DNA of 17,649 bases, taken from the NCBI GenBank assembly GCA_964343305.1, contig CAYFJO010000209.1, forward strand, positions 1 to 17,649. Reading direction: 5' to 3'. Both the position numbers and the translations under genes were made by a program. The stretch is from CAYFJO01 sp964343305 (lineage in GTDB: Bacteria > Planctomycetota > Planctomycetia > Pirellulales > Pirellulaceae). Positions 8,000 through 15,178 of this stretch are shown here, one piece after another; the first letter of the stretch is position 1; each line of letters opens with the position of its first letter. The notes under the pieces were generated by a model, which did not search any database, was not told the origin of the DNA, and saw only the letters and a list, made by a program, of their open reading frames with translations.

Positions 8000-10600
8000 A
8001 TGAACCGCACTCTCGCGATCATCCTGATAATCGGCCTTTTCAAAAATGCCGGCGCTGCCCATATAGAGAAACTCTGGCAGGCGGTGGATCGAGCACGCCA
8101 GATAACTTTTCACTCCTATTATCGACATCCTGGATTCGCGCGGCGTGTCGCCGAGACGCGGGCTTTGGAAGAGATCGTGCGGCTGGCGCCGGGCGGTCTG
8201 GACGAAGCGCGAGCGCGATCGGCTTTGGCCGAGATTTGCAGTCATGGTGGAAACGCAGCGGTGCGGATGGAACATCGCTATCGCGCACAAACGCTGTTGC
8301 GCGAGTTGATGAAAAAGCAACCGGGTTTGGCAGGATTCATGTTGGGGCGCGAGCGGATTATCAAAGAGCGCCAAGCGTATCGGACAGTGCATCAGAAAGT
8401 CGTCGAGCGATACGGCGACACGCACTGGGGCCAATACGCACAACTACATCTATTGAAAGATGACACTGGTCGGCCGCTCAAAGGGGCAACAAAACCGCTG
8501 TTCGAATTCGAGAAGCGGCATCGTGGCGACGAGTTAGGGTTGCGGGCACTGAAGTCATTGTCGTTCTGGTTTGGACACAACAAGGATCAACGCGGCATCA
8601 ACCCCGTGCCGAATTGGACGCAGGCGATGGAAGTCAACTTGCTGATCGCACGCCACTATCCCGCCGCAAGGCAACGTTCATTCGAGTTGTATGGTTTCGA
8701 ACCTAAGTTCTCCGGCGACGCGCGCCGACTCGAAGAACTGTTTGAGCAATACATCGCACTGAATCTTGGAGCGTGGTCTTATCACTTACGGCAGCTCGCC
8801 AAGGCCAAAGGATTGCCGGAAGATTCGCCCGAATTCTACATCGCGTTTTGGGATGCCGTCGAACGTCGTTGCGAGCCCGACGGGCGCGCCGCCGTTGCCG
8901 CTGGCCGCGCCCGTTTCTTCTACTCCGAAGGTCGATACAAACGCGAGCACAAGTCGCGCACCGAGTTTTTTGGGGCCAGCCGCCGAGTGTTGAAGGATTA
9001 TCCGAAGAGTGTTTTTGCGGCAGAGATGCTCGATTTGATGGCGTGTGCGATGCTGGAACAAAAAGATTCGAACGAGGCGGATCACGCCGAAGCGACCAAA
9101 TTCTGGCGTCAACTGCTGGAGACGTATCCTGATCACCCGGTATGCCGCTGGATCGCGGTCGATCTGGCGTCATTGGAAAAGTTGGCTGGCAGCCTGGCCG
9201 AACAACGAAGTCAATTGGAAGCGGTTTTGAAAAACTACCCGTCCGATACGGGATTCGACATCGCGATTCCGTATTTGATTGGCGAATCGTTCGAACGCGA
9301 GAAGAAACTCGGCCCTGCTTTGCGCTACTACCAACGAACGCTCGACGCCTGGGACAAAATGAGCCCGGCGTTGCGCGGAGACTATTTGTCGATCTGGTTC
9401 GCTTCGTCGCAGTCGCTGCCATGGCAAGTGCGATTTTCCTTTGTACATCAGAAGATTCGTGAAAAGGTCGCCTTGTGGCGGCGATTTGAATCGACGGAGT
9501 TTCATGATCTGTTGGCCTGGCAGGCGATACACCAGTTCGACGGCAAAGTGCGGCGTGAGGGATTGGAGCAATTCTTAAAAGACTTCCCTCGATCAACTCT
9601 TGCGGCGGAAGCTAAGTGCGAACTCGCGCGTCAGTACGAGTTGGCGAAAGAATTCGACAAAGCGAGAAAACTCCTCACCAGCATCATTGATAACAAATCC
9701 TCACGACATGCGGACGTGTTGATAGCCCGCCTGGCCATTTCGCGGATGAACATCCTAAAGCTGGGCGCCGCACCGAAACTTGACAAAAAACAAACGACTA
9801 CTGCCACCAAACTGATCTCACAACTTGGCGCTGAAACATTCGCCAAACGAGAAGCCGCCGCCAAGCAGCTTCTCGCGCTCGGTCCGGCCGTTCACGACTT
9901 GCTTGATCGTGCTGCTAAGTCCAAAGACTTAGAAGTCCGCGCCCGCGCGCGATCGGTGATGCAAGGCGTTTTGGCAATCGAAATGCGAACCGCTTTGCAG
10001 GATTATGAGAAGACGCTCCGCGACAAACAAACGAATGAATTGGTGGCCGACGCAGCGGCGATCCATCGTGTCTGGTGGCACAAGCAACGCGAGCGCTGGA
10101 AACGCTACGGCCCGGCAGACGAACAACAAGCTCCGCAAGAACCGTCGCCCACTGCCTGGAGCCTGGTGCCCGCCGACACAACAATCGTCTTTCGTGACGG
10201 CCGCCAACAGGACGTTGAGTTGTCACACCGTTTCGAGCCGCTCAAGAACGCTGCCACGCTTCATTCGGCCGACATGATGCGAGTTGCCCGCGCGTTGAAC
10301 ATTCCCACCAAGCTAACGAAGCCACCAACCGACAAAGACCCGCCGAAGTCCGAATTGAAAACGCTCTTCGAACAGGCTCGTGAACAGGTTCTTCCGTCGA
10401 GCCGGCTTCGACACGGAATTCATCCTGTCATCTTCTTCGGCCCGGCCGTCCATATGAGCCAGATTCATTTCCTGAACGACGAACAAACCAAGGCCCAACT
10501 GCATTTCCGCTACGGAGCCAGCGGCGGCTCGGAACGGTTAGAGAAGAAAGACGGAAAGTGGATCATCGTCGAGGGAAAAGGCAGCCGTTGGATCTCGTAG
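8000..10600 (+). CDS. large exported TPR/HEAT-like repeat protein
   Basis: An in-frame ATG lies at 7958, but 8000 is preferred: it has GAGGT at 7986-7990 and starts a signal peptide (MNRTLAIILIIGLFKNAGAA, then HIEK). The 866-residue product is almost wholly helical. TPR-like pairs occur at about residues 310-455, for example ATKFWRQLLETYPDHPVCRW and LGPALRYYQRTLDAW, and at about 510-570 (LARQYELAKEFDKARKLLTS). These recall the helical scaffold of BamD/YbgF-type proteins. At about 599-655 there is a HEAT-like unit (FAKREAAAKQLLALGPAVHD followed by LEVRARARSVMQG) of a kind that recurs in planctomycete proteins. A small predicted beta domain closes the protein (HFRYGASGGSERLEKKDGKW). No catalytic motif seen. 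It ends 11 bases from the stop of a convergent gene. Confidence 0.75.
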   Translation: MNRTLAIILIIGLFKNAGAAHIEKLWQAVDRARQITFHSYYRHPGFARRVAETRALEEIVRLAPGGLDEARARSALAEICSHGGNAAVRMEHRYRAQTLLRELMKKQPGLAGFMLGRERIIKERQAYRTVHQKVVERYGDTHWGQYAQLHLLKDDTGRPLKGATKPLFEFEKRHRGDELGLRALKSLSFWFGHNKDQRGINPVPNWTQAMEVNLLIARHYPAARQRSFELYGFEPKFSGDARRLEELFEQYIALNLGAWSYHLRQLAKAKGLPEDSPEFYIAFWDAVERRCEPDGRAAVAAGRARFFYSEGRYKREHKSRTEFFGASRRVLKDYPKSVFAAEMLDLMACAMLEQKDSNEADHAEATKFWRQLLETYPDHPVCRWIAVDLASLEKLAGSLAEQRSQLEAVLKNYPSDTGFDIAIPYLIGESFEREKKLGPALRYYQRTLDAWDKMSPALRGDYLSIWFASSQSLPWQVRFSFVHQKIREKVALWRRFESTEFHDLLAWQAIHQFDGKVRREGLEQFLKDFPRSTLAAEAKCELARQYELAKEFDKARKLLTSIIDNKSSRHADVLIARLAISRMNILKLGAAPKLDKKQTTTATKLISQLGAETFAKREAAAKQLLALGPAVHDLLDRAAKSKDLEVRARARSVMQGVLAIEMRTALQDYEKTLRDKQTNELVADAAAIHRVWWHKQRERWKRYGPADEQQAPQEPSPTAWSLVPADTTIVFRDGRQQDVELSHRFEPLKNAATLHSADMMRVARALNIPTKLTKPPTDKDPPKSELKTLFEQAREQVLPSSRLRHGIHPVIFFGPAVHMSQIHFLNDEQTKAQLHFRYGASGGSERLEKKDGKWIIVEGKGSRWIS

Positions 10601-10611
10601 CCTGTAGGTTT

Positions 10612-11070
10612 CTAATCAATCAAAGGAATAAACTCTTCCATGTTGCACATCGCCCAGACGATGTCGAGGACTGCTTCCTTGCGCGTCTTTCGTGCAAATA
10701 GCTTGTCGCATGCAGCCAGTTCTTTGCACGCAGGACTTCTCTTCAGCACCATTTTGAAGAGGCATCGTGTAAGTTGCTCGTCGGGCGTATCACTCATCGA
10801 CAACAACGCGCCGAGCGGTGTGCGCGGGTCGTCGTAGTCGAGCATGAACCGATCCTTGTGAAGCTCAGAAAGGCGACACAATCGGTCTACTCGCGTCAGA
10901 GAATTGTCGTTGCGAGTCAGTTCGATTTGCCGCGACAATTCGGCACGTTTCTGGTCAATGCGGGTCAGTGCAGTGTCTGCGATTTCGTCAGACAATACGA
11001 AGTTGCAAAACATCGTCATCACCAACGACGCAAGAACGACTACTACAATCGCCCGCTTCTTATTGTTCAT
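10612..11070 (-). CDS. small exported or anchored protein, C-terminus resembling DUF1553 tails
   Basis: This 152-residue protein starts MNNKKRAIVVVVLASLVMTM, a signal peptide or anchor, followed by an Arg/Glu-rich helical stretch (TRIDQKRAELSRQIELTRND). Its last about 55 residues (LTRCLFKMVLKRSPACKELA, then RKEAVLDIVWAMCNMEEFIP) follow the pattern that ends the planctomycete-rich PSD1/DUF1553 cytochrome-associated proteins, in which a short helical pair precedes a WALLN-x-EFL motif. That similarity is by eye and may be convergent. If correct, this is a free-standing version of that tail on a new N-terminus. It lies 87 bases downstream of the gene at 11158-12150 on the same strand and may be in an operon with it. 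Confidence 0.6.
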   Translation of the reverse strand: MNNKKRAIVVVVLASLVMTMFCNFVLSDEIADTALTRIDQKRAELSRQIELTRNDNSLTRVDRLCRLSELHKDRFMLDYDDPRTPLGALLSMSDTPDEQLTRCLFKMVLKRSPACKELAACDKLFARKTRKEAVLDIVWAMCNMEEFIPLID

Positions 11071-11157
11071 GGCTTCTCATCAACGTCCTTCGCCTCGGCG
11101 GACATTGATCTCGCCTTGAAATCTTGTCTGCGAGACGTTTTTTCACGGCGGCTGGTT

Positions 11158-12150
11158 TCATTCGCCTGCTGCGAGCCAACCCTTTGTATCGCTTGTCCAC
11201 GGCATCTTCAACAACGGACCACCGTCGGCCGACCACATGCCTTTGTATTTCGCTGCTTTGCCTTCGCGGAAGAAATCGTCAACCCACTTGTCATGATCTG
11301 GCTGGATCGTCACGAAGGTGGCCAACACCGCCGAGTGTTCAAAGTACTTCGGCTTCATCTGCGCGTTGACGCGGTAACCACCGACTGGCCGCGCGGAGAT
11401 TTGGCGCAACTCGGTTCGTTGCAGTTTTTCTTCGGCATTCTTCACATGTAATAGAATAATGACTTGGTTCTTTTTGGAATCGAGCTTCAAACGACCAGGG
11501 GCATGTTTGTTGATTGGATTATTGAACGAAATGGTGAATCGACCTTCCGCGTCGGGGTACGTGACGGTCATGTCAGTCTCGTAAGGCTCGTCAGGAAACC
11601 GCTTCCGCTCATCCGCTGCAAGCTCGCGAAAACCAATCTCTAGCGTGTGCATTTTCGGCAGCAGGTAGTATTCGGGCACTTCCATCCAAACTGAACTGTA
11701 CAAGTCACGGATTGGGATAAACCGTCCCACCGGAGCAGGTTCTCGAAGAACGCGAACGTCCGATGCTAGCCGCCACGTGTGGTGAATCATCTCGCCGCGA
11801 GCATCGCGCCCTTTTAGATCCACCAGAATTCGCCGCGGCTCATCAGCATCACCGAGAAATTTGAAACGGACATCAACACGAAGTTGCGATTTCATTCTCA
11901 ATCCGACCGCGAGCGGTTTGGCAGACGACCACTTAACGAACTTCGGCGCGGCCAGGGTCTGGCGTTCGTCGGCCAGCTTCACCGTTCCCTCGAAAAAAGT
12001 CGTGTCATCGTCCTTTTCAGACTGCATGGCCGGCTTCAGTTGCTTGACGACCACGCGAATCGACTCGTCGCCGATCGCACGGGTGCAAAACATGGCGGCA
12101 TTCAGCGCAACAACGAACAATCTGAACCAAATTGTGTCGATGAGTGACAA
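11158..12150 (-). CDS. exported protein of unknown function
   Basis: The likely start is TTG at 12148-12150, because AAGGAG lies six bases upstream on the minus strand; the nearby ATG at 12152-12154 is out of frame and too close to that site. The 330-residue product has an N-terminal hydrophobic signal (FRLFVVALNAAMFCTRAIG, then DES). The mature part is rich in predicted beta strands (FEGTVKLADERQTL, QLRVDVRFKFLGDADEPRRI, MTVTYPDAEGRFTISFNN). It ends with a Trp- and Lys-rich segment (DDFFREGKAAKYKGMWSADG). I do not recognise the family and no catalytic residues stand out. The neighbouring downstream gene is also small and exported, suggesting a shared envelope role. Confidence 0.7.
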   Translation of the reverse strand: MSLIDTIWFRLFVVALNAAMFCTRAIGDESIRVVVKQLKPAMQSEKDDDTTFFEGTVKLADERQTLAAPKFVKWSSAKPLAVGLRMKSQLRVDVRFKFLGDADEPRRILVDLKGRDARGEMIHHTWRLASDVRVLREPAPVGRFIPIRDLYSSVWMEVPEYYLLPKMHTLEIGFRELAADERKRFPDEPYETDMTVTYPDAEGRFTISFNNPINKHAPGRLKLDSKKNQVIILLHVKNAEEKLQRTELRQISARPVGGYRVNAQMKPKYFEHSAVLATFVTIQPDHDKWVDDFFREGKAAKYKGMWSADGGPLLKMPWTSDTKGWLAAGE

Positions 12151-12289
12151 CGCATGCTCCTTTGTTTCACGAACCTTGTTCCACGTTCGACATCATTTTA
12201 TCAACCGCGATTCCGAAAGTCTTGGCGACTTTTGCTACACTTTTTCATGACGCGATTGCCGACGGATGTTGGAGAAACGTGAAACAAAG

Positions 12290-12736
12290 ATGGTCCCGCA
12301 AGATCTGCAAATTCGGTCGTTTCAAGATGACGACGAAGCGTCGCTGATCGAGTTGTGGCAAGAGGTGCTTGCGGACTCGGCGCCGCACAACGATCCGGCA
12401 TTAGCGATCCGAAACAAGTTGGCCGTCGATCGCGACTTGTTCTTCGTAGCCATCGCCGATTCGGAATTCGTCGGCACAGTGATGGGCGGCTGGGACGGTC
12501 ATCGTGGCTGGGTCTACTCGCTGGCCGTCAATCCGGAGTATCAACGCAGAGGAATTGCGTCGGCACTGATGTCCCGTTTGGAAGAAGAACTCGTGGCACT
12601 TGGGTGCATGAAAATCAACTTGCAAGTTCGAGCATCAAACGACAAGGTTGTCGCGTTTTATGAAAGTGTCGGCTATCAAGTGGAAGACCGCGTTAGCATG
12701 GGCAAGCGGACGTACGACACGAAGATGAACAAATGA
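12290..12736 (+). CDS. GNAT acetyltransferase, YpeA-like
   Basis: The 148-residue protein aligns by eye with E. coli YpeA along most of its length. Shared blocks are the IRSF-DDD start, the HNDP-L-I-RK segment, LFFVA, VGTVMGGWDGHRG (YpeA GTVMGGYDGHRG), and the acetyl-CoA binding loop QRRGIASAL at residues 85-93. Further shared blocks are the LE--L---GC-KI strand, ASNDKVVAFYESVGY, and the ending SMGKR. GNAT enzymes transfer an acetyl group from acetyl-CoA to an amine; the substrate of YpeA itself is not known to me. I chose the ATG at 12290 because it matches the YpeA start; an in-frame ATG at 12266 would add eight residues. It is divergent from the exported-protein gene ending its start at 12150. 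Confidence 0.88.
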   Translation: MVPQDLQIRSFQDDDEASLIELWQEVLADSAPHNDPALAIRNKLAVDRDLFFVAIADSEFVGTVMGGWDGHRGWVYSLAVNPEYQRRGIASALMSRLEEELVALGCMKINLQVRASNDKVVAFYESVGYQVEDRVSMGKRTYDTKMNK

Positions 12737-12758
12737 GTCCAACCGATCTTCGTCGTAC

Positions 12759-12851
12759 ATGCCGAAGGCATGACACAACAAAGCCCAGGGTCGCGCAGCG
12801 CACCCTGGGAAACAATGTGATCACCATTGAATAAAACCCCGAAGGGGTTTT
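12759..12851. repeat. left palindromic flank of the RAYT transposase
   Basis: Three hairpins in a row: ATGCC-GAA-GGCAT at 12759-12771; an 8-bp stem CCCAGGGT/ACCCTGGG at 12784-12809, preceded by ACAACAAAG; and AAAACCCC-GAA-GGGGTTTT at 12833-12851. Bases 12775-12809 match the reverse complement of 13379-13413 at 34 of 35 positions. The same three-hairpin order occurs in mirror image on the other side of the transposase, with an identical 23-base gap between the second and third hairpins. The hairpin at 12833-12851 lies 14 bases after the transposase stop and could also terminate its transcript. Confidence 0.8.
12833..12851 (-). terminator. terminator-like hairpin after the RAYT gene
   Basis: Read on the minus strand this is AAAACCCC-TTC-GGGGTTTT followed by ATT: an 8-bp perfect stem with a three-base loop and a short T run, just downstream of the transposase stop at 12866. 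It is also part of the flanking palindromic repeat, so termination may be a side effect. Confidence 0.5.
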
Positions 12852-12865
12852 ACAAACACCACACC

Positions 12866-13321
12866 TCAATCCCACACATACCGCTCGTCAATTTCCAAAC
12901 CATATTTCTTACACAACCGCCGAAACTCATCCTGAAACGATTCCTGTCCATGGTGTTCTTCTTGGTCGGCGATGTATTGCTTCAAGTCATCGACGTGTGA
13001 CGGGCTTATCGAAAACGCCCCGTAACCTTGCTGCCAATGAAATTCGGCCAGCGACGGTTGTTCGGCTTTGATCCATTTAGACGAATCGCGTTTCAGGTCA
13101 CGGATCAAGTCCGCGACATCGATCGTCTTTCCCAATCGGCAGAGAAGATGCACGTGGTCTTCGACCCCGCCGACAATCAGGGCCGGCGAATTGAGGTTCT
13201 TGCAAAAACCGGCGAGATACCGATGCGTACGTTCGCGGAATTCCTTGTCATTAAGAAACGGCTTTCGGTGTTTCGTGGAAAACACGATGTGGACGTAGAT
13301 TTGAACCAAGGATTGGGGCAT
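12866..13321 (-). CDS. REP-associated tyrosine transposase (RAYT), Y1/HUH family
   Basis: The 151-residue protein is a complete single-domain Y1 transposase of the IS200/TnpA-like class. The opening YVHIVFSTKHRKPFL is typical, the HUH motif is DHVHLL with His56 and His58, and the probable catalytic tyrosine is Tyr116 in QYIADQEEHH. The segment WQQGYGAFSISPSHVDDLKQ precedes it, as in the family. These enzymes cut and rejoin single-stranded DNA at hairpins through a 5'-phosphotyrosine. The ATG at 13319-13321 follows a GAGGTG ribosome binding site. The gene is enclosed by mirror-image palindromic flanks, and a GTAG-bearing REP pair lies about 120 bases upstream of it. Together these favour a domesticated REP-linked transposase over a free IS200 element. 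Confidence 0.92.
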   Translation of the reverse strand: MPQSLVQIYVHIVFSTKHRKPFLNDKEFRERTHRYLAGFCKNLNSPALIVGGVEDHVHLLCRLGKTIDVADLIRDLKRDSSKWIKAEQPSLAEFHWQQGYGAFSISPSHVDDLKQYIADQEEHHGQESFQDEFRRLCKKYGLEIDERYVWD

Positions 13322-13337
13322 GGGTCACCTCGCTTGT

Positions 13338-13430
13338 AAAACCCCATTGGGGTTTGGGTGAGGGGTGGGGCACCGCAACCCAGGGTGCACTGCGCGACCC
13401 TGGGCTTTGTTGTACAACGGCTTCGCCGTT
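13338..13430. repeat. right palindromic flank of the RAYT transposase
   Basis: Mirror image of 12759-12851. In order: AAACCCC/GGGGTTT with an ATT loop at 13339-13355; a 23-base gap; CCCAGGGT/ACCCTGGG at 13379-13404, followed by CTTTGTTGT; and AACGGC-TTC-GCCGTT at 13416-13430. The outer hairpin differs in sequence from its left counterpart but has the same three-base loop (GAA against TTC, complementary strands). Confidence 0.8.
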
Positions 13431-13438
13431 CGCGTGAA

Positions 13439-13482
13439 GTAGGCCGGATCAACGAGCGCAGCGACGCCGCTCCGGCAACGCG
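13439..13482 (+). repeat. REP element with GTAG foot (unit 1)
   Basis: GTAG at 13439-13442 is followed directly by GCCGGA (13443-13448), and the stem is closed by TCCGGC at 13471-13476. A GTAG tetranucleotide at the 5' foot of an imperfect palindrome is the known signature of REP sequences recognised by RAYT proteins. It is oriented head-to-head with unit 2. Confidence 0.7.
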
Positions 13483-13512
13483 ATGAACACAACGGTAAAG
13501 TGTGGGTGAAAC

Positions 13513-13551
13513 CGCGTGTGCCGGAGCAGCGCTTTGCTTGGTCCGGCCTAC
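13513..13551 (-). repeat. REP element with GTAG foot (unit 2, inverted)
   Basis: On the minus strand: GTAG at 13548-13551, GCCGGA at 13542-13547, and the closing TCCGGC at 13520-13525. The ends of unit 1 and unit 2 are inverted copies (GTAGGCCGGA at the feet, TCCGGCA near the inner ends), and the pair is separated by about 30 bases. This forms a BIME-like inverted pair. Confidence 0.7.
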
Positions 13552-13736
13552 TCGGCTCGAAAGAGTTCCAATTACCGTTGCCCGGCGACATAGAATGAAA
13601 ACATTGGTTGACCGGCAAACGAAGACTCCAAACATTGCTGATTCAAATTCGTGACTGAGGCCGTGTTTCGAGGGTCTCGGTCGACGCGAGCAAACAATGA
13701 GTCGGCGCCATGAATAGAGATCAGAGGAGCTATTCA

Positions 13737-13892
13737 ATGCTACCGCGAATTCTGACAACGGTGATCGTCTTTGCAGCGATTACAGTCTGTTCGCTTTCGA
13801 CCGTCGTCGTCATCGGCGACGATAGTCAGCGCAGACCCTGCTCAGCGGCCGATGCAGATTCGCTGGCAAACTGCGACCGACGGCTGCTATGA
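13737..13892 (+). CDS. small exported protein or truncated remnant, 51 residues
   Basis: An ATG at 13737 with a strong ribosome binding site (AGAGGAG at 13723-13729, seven bases upstream) starts a clear signal peptide (MLPRILTTVIVFAAITVCSL). About 25 mostly polar residues with two cysteines follow (GDDSQRRPCSAADADSLANC) before the stop. It ends 56 bases before the SUMF1-domain gene on the same strand. Either it is a small secreted peptide, or it is the front end of a gene whose remainder was lost by frameshift. I see no obvious domain in the other frames downstream. Confidence 0.4.
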   Translation: MLPRILTTVIVFAAITVCSLSTVVVIGDDSQRRPCSAADADSLANCDRRLL

Positions 13893-13948
13893 TGGCGAAG
13901 GTGGCGAACAAGCTGTGATCGTCGACGATCTTTCTTGGAGAACTAGCG

Positions 13949-14861
13949 ATGCCAGTTCGAATAACTTCCGATCGTTGGTCTTTCGTTGCCGTGATGACCG
14001 TGTGTTGTTTTGCGGCGGGGCGACTTGCGGCACAAGACTCGTTTGCGGGTACGAAGGCCGGGCAAGAACTCACGCAACGACCTTGGCTGGGAACGTTCTG
14101 TTGGTGCCCGCCCGGTGAATTCAAGATTGGCGACGAAGAATGTCGAGACGCACGCCCGGTTGACGTCACGATCAGTCACGGCTTTTGGATGGGGAAGTAT
14201 GAAGTCACCCAAGGGCAATATGAATTCGTGATGGGGAAGAGGCCGAGCTTCTTCAAAGGGGCGTTCTTGCCGGTCGAGATGGTCAACTGGACTGAGGCCA
14301 CCAAGGCCTGCGAGAAACTTACGACGTTGGGAAGAGAAGCGGGAAGATTGCCGATGGGCTGGGAATACCGGCTGCCGACCGAGGCCCAATGGGAATATGC
14401 CTGCCGGGCGGGGACGACCACCGCTTATCCGTTCGGCGACGACAGGAGCCGGTTGGGAGATTACGCCTGGTATGCCCAGAACTCCGGTACAGAAGAGGGA
14501 TTGCAACGGCTGAGGCAAATGGACCGCGATGCGCTCTCGAAACTTTCGGTCGACGAAGCAACAGAAATCCGCGGCATGAAAACGCATCCGGTCGGTCAGA
14601 AGAAACCCAACGCCTGGGGATTGTGCGACATGCAGGGGAATGTTTACGAGTGGTGCCGAGAGCTGGTATCAGCGCGAGCTTCCAGGCGGCACCGATCCTG
14701 AAGTGACGGAAGAGGCGAGGAACCGGATCGTCCGTGGCCGCAGTTGGTGCTCCGATGGTGAGGGCAACGGAGCCTGGCATTCGGCGTTCCGCCAATCATG
14801 CCCACCTGGCGGCCGGAACCACTTTTTTGGTTGCCGAGTGGTCGCAGTTTCGACCAATTAA
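13949..14861 (+). pseudogene. exported SUMF1/formylglycine-generating-enzyme-like protein, frameshifted
   Basis: The ATG at 13949 has GGAG eight bases upstream and starts a signal peptide (FVAVMTVCCFAAGRLAAQ, about residues 12-29). SUMF1-domain landmarks follow: WCPPGEFKIGDEE, HGFWMGKYEVTQGQYEFVMG, LPVEMVNWTEATKACEKL, WEYRLPTEAQWEYACRAGTT, THPVGQKKPNAWGLCDMQGN and VYEWCR. The frame then leaves the family consensus. Removing one G at about 14662 restores CRDWYQRELPGG, RGRSWCSDGEGNGAWHSAFR and the final FFGCRVV, ending at 14861, for a 303-residue protein. In the uncorrected frame translation stops at 14701. The paired active-site cysteines of true formylglycine-generating enzymes are not both present, so this is probably a non-FGE member of the superfamily. 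Confidence 0.8.
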
Positions 14862-14923
14862 CACGACAAGAAACAGTGAGCGGACGACGGGCGAATCTAA
14901 ACATTCAGATGACCGTCGTTGGC

Positions 14924-15178
14924 TTATTCAAATCGATGGTTGCCAACCGTCTTTCCGGTCTTGAGTTCGACGAATTCCACGTACTTTCCGGATGATTCGT
15001 AACCGTACACCACCGCGACGGCGCCATCGAGGTCGAGAGTGACTTGGTTCGAGTAGCGGAAGTGCGGAATGGGTCCGATTCCTTGCGACTCAGTGCGCCA
15101 AAGTTGTTTCTTCGAGGGCAAGTCAATCGCTAACAGCGCACAGCCATTGGCGGATCGATTGTACTGCGTCAGATATAG
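14924..15178 (-). pseudogene. 3' remnant of an exported PQQ-like beta-propeller protein gene
   Basis: An 84-residue frame with no usable start at its beginning reads YLTQYNRSANGCALLAIDLP, then KKQLWRTESQGIGPIPHFRY, SNQVTLDLDGAVAVVYGYES, SGKYVEFVELKTGKTVGNHR. This is the typical C-terminal blade pair of planctomycete PQQ-like proteins (a YDLKTGKKLW strand, then GLGP--H--Y-N, then E--GRYVE--DLKTGKTVG). It starts immediately after the TAG of the glutamine amidotransferase gene and in the same frame. An internal ATG at 15119-15121 could give 65 residues but has no clear role. I read it as the tail of a gene whose front part was deleted. Confidence 0.6.

Larger units (their letters stand above)
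13322..13736. other. gene-free repeat region
   Basis: About 415 bases without a convincing gene. It holds the right RAYT flank (13338-13430), the GTAG REP pair (13439-13551), and about 185 bases (13552-13736) in which I see nothing except the ribosome binding site of the next small ORF. Reading frames through the repeats exist on the minus strand but are produced by the palindromes. Confidence 0.7.

Noticed and set aside
8703..9596. 297-codon open frame on the minus strand
   Set aside because: Lies entirely antisense to the TPR/HEAT-like gene, is Arg/Ser/Pro-rich with no domain, and reflects codon bias of the plus-strand gene.
11120..11145. Short stem GTCT-GCG-AGAC followed by T run on the plus strand
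   Set aside because: Only a 4-bp stem and on the strand opposite to the genes there, so a terminator role is not supported.
10774..11451. 225-codon open frame on the plus strand
   Set aside because: Antisense to two minus-strand genes that have signal peptides and ribosome binding sites; its own translation has no recognisable features.
12759..13551. CRISPR-like array
   Set aside because: The repeats are palindromic, inverted, of different kinds and not evenly spaced by unique spacers, and no cas gene is present.
13325..13618. 97-codon open frame on the minus strand across the repeats
   Set aside because: Its sequence is a translation of the palindromic repeats; such frames recur wherever the repeats occur.
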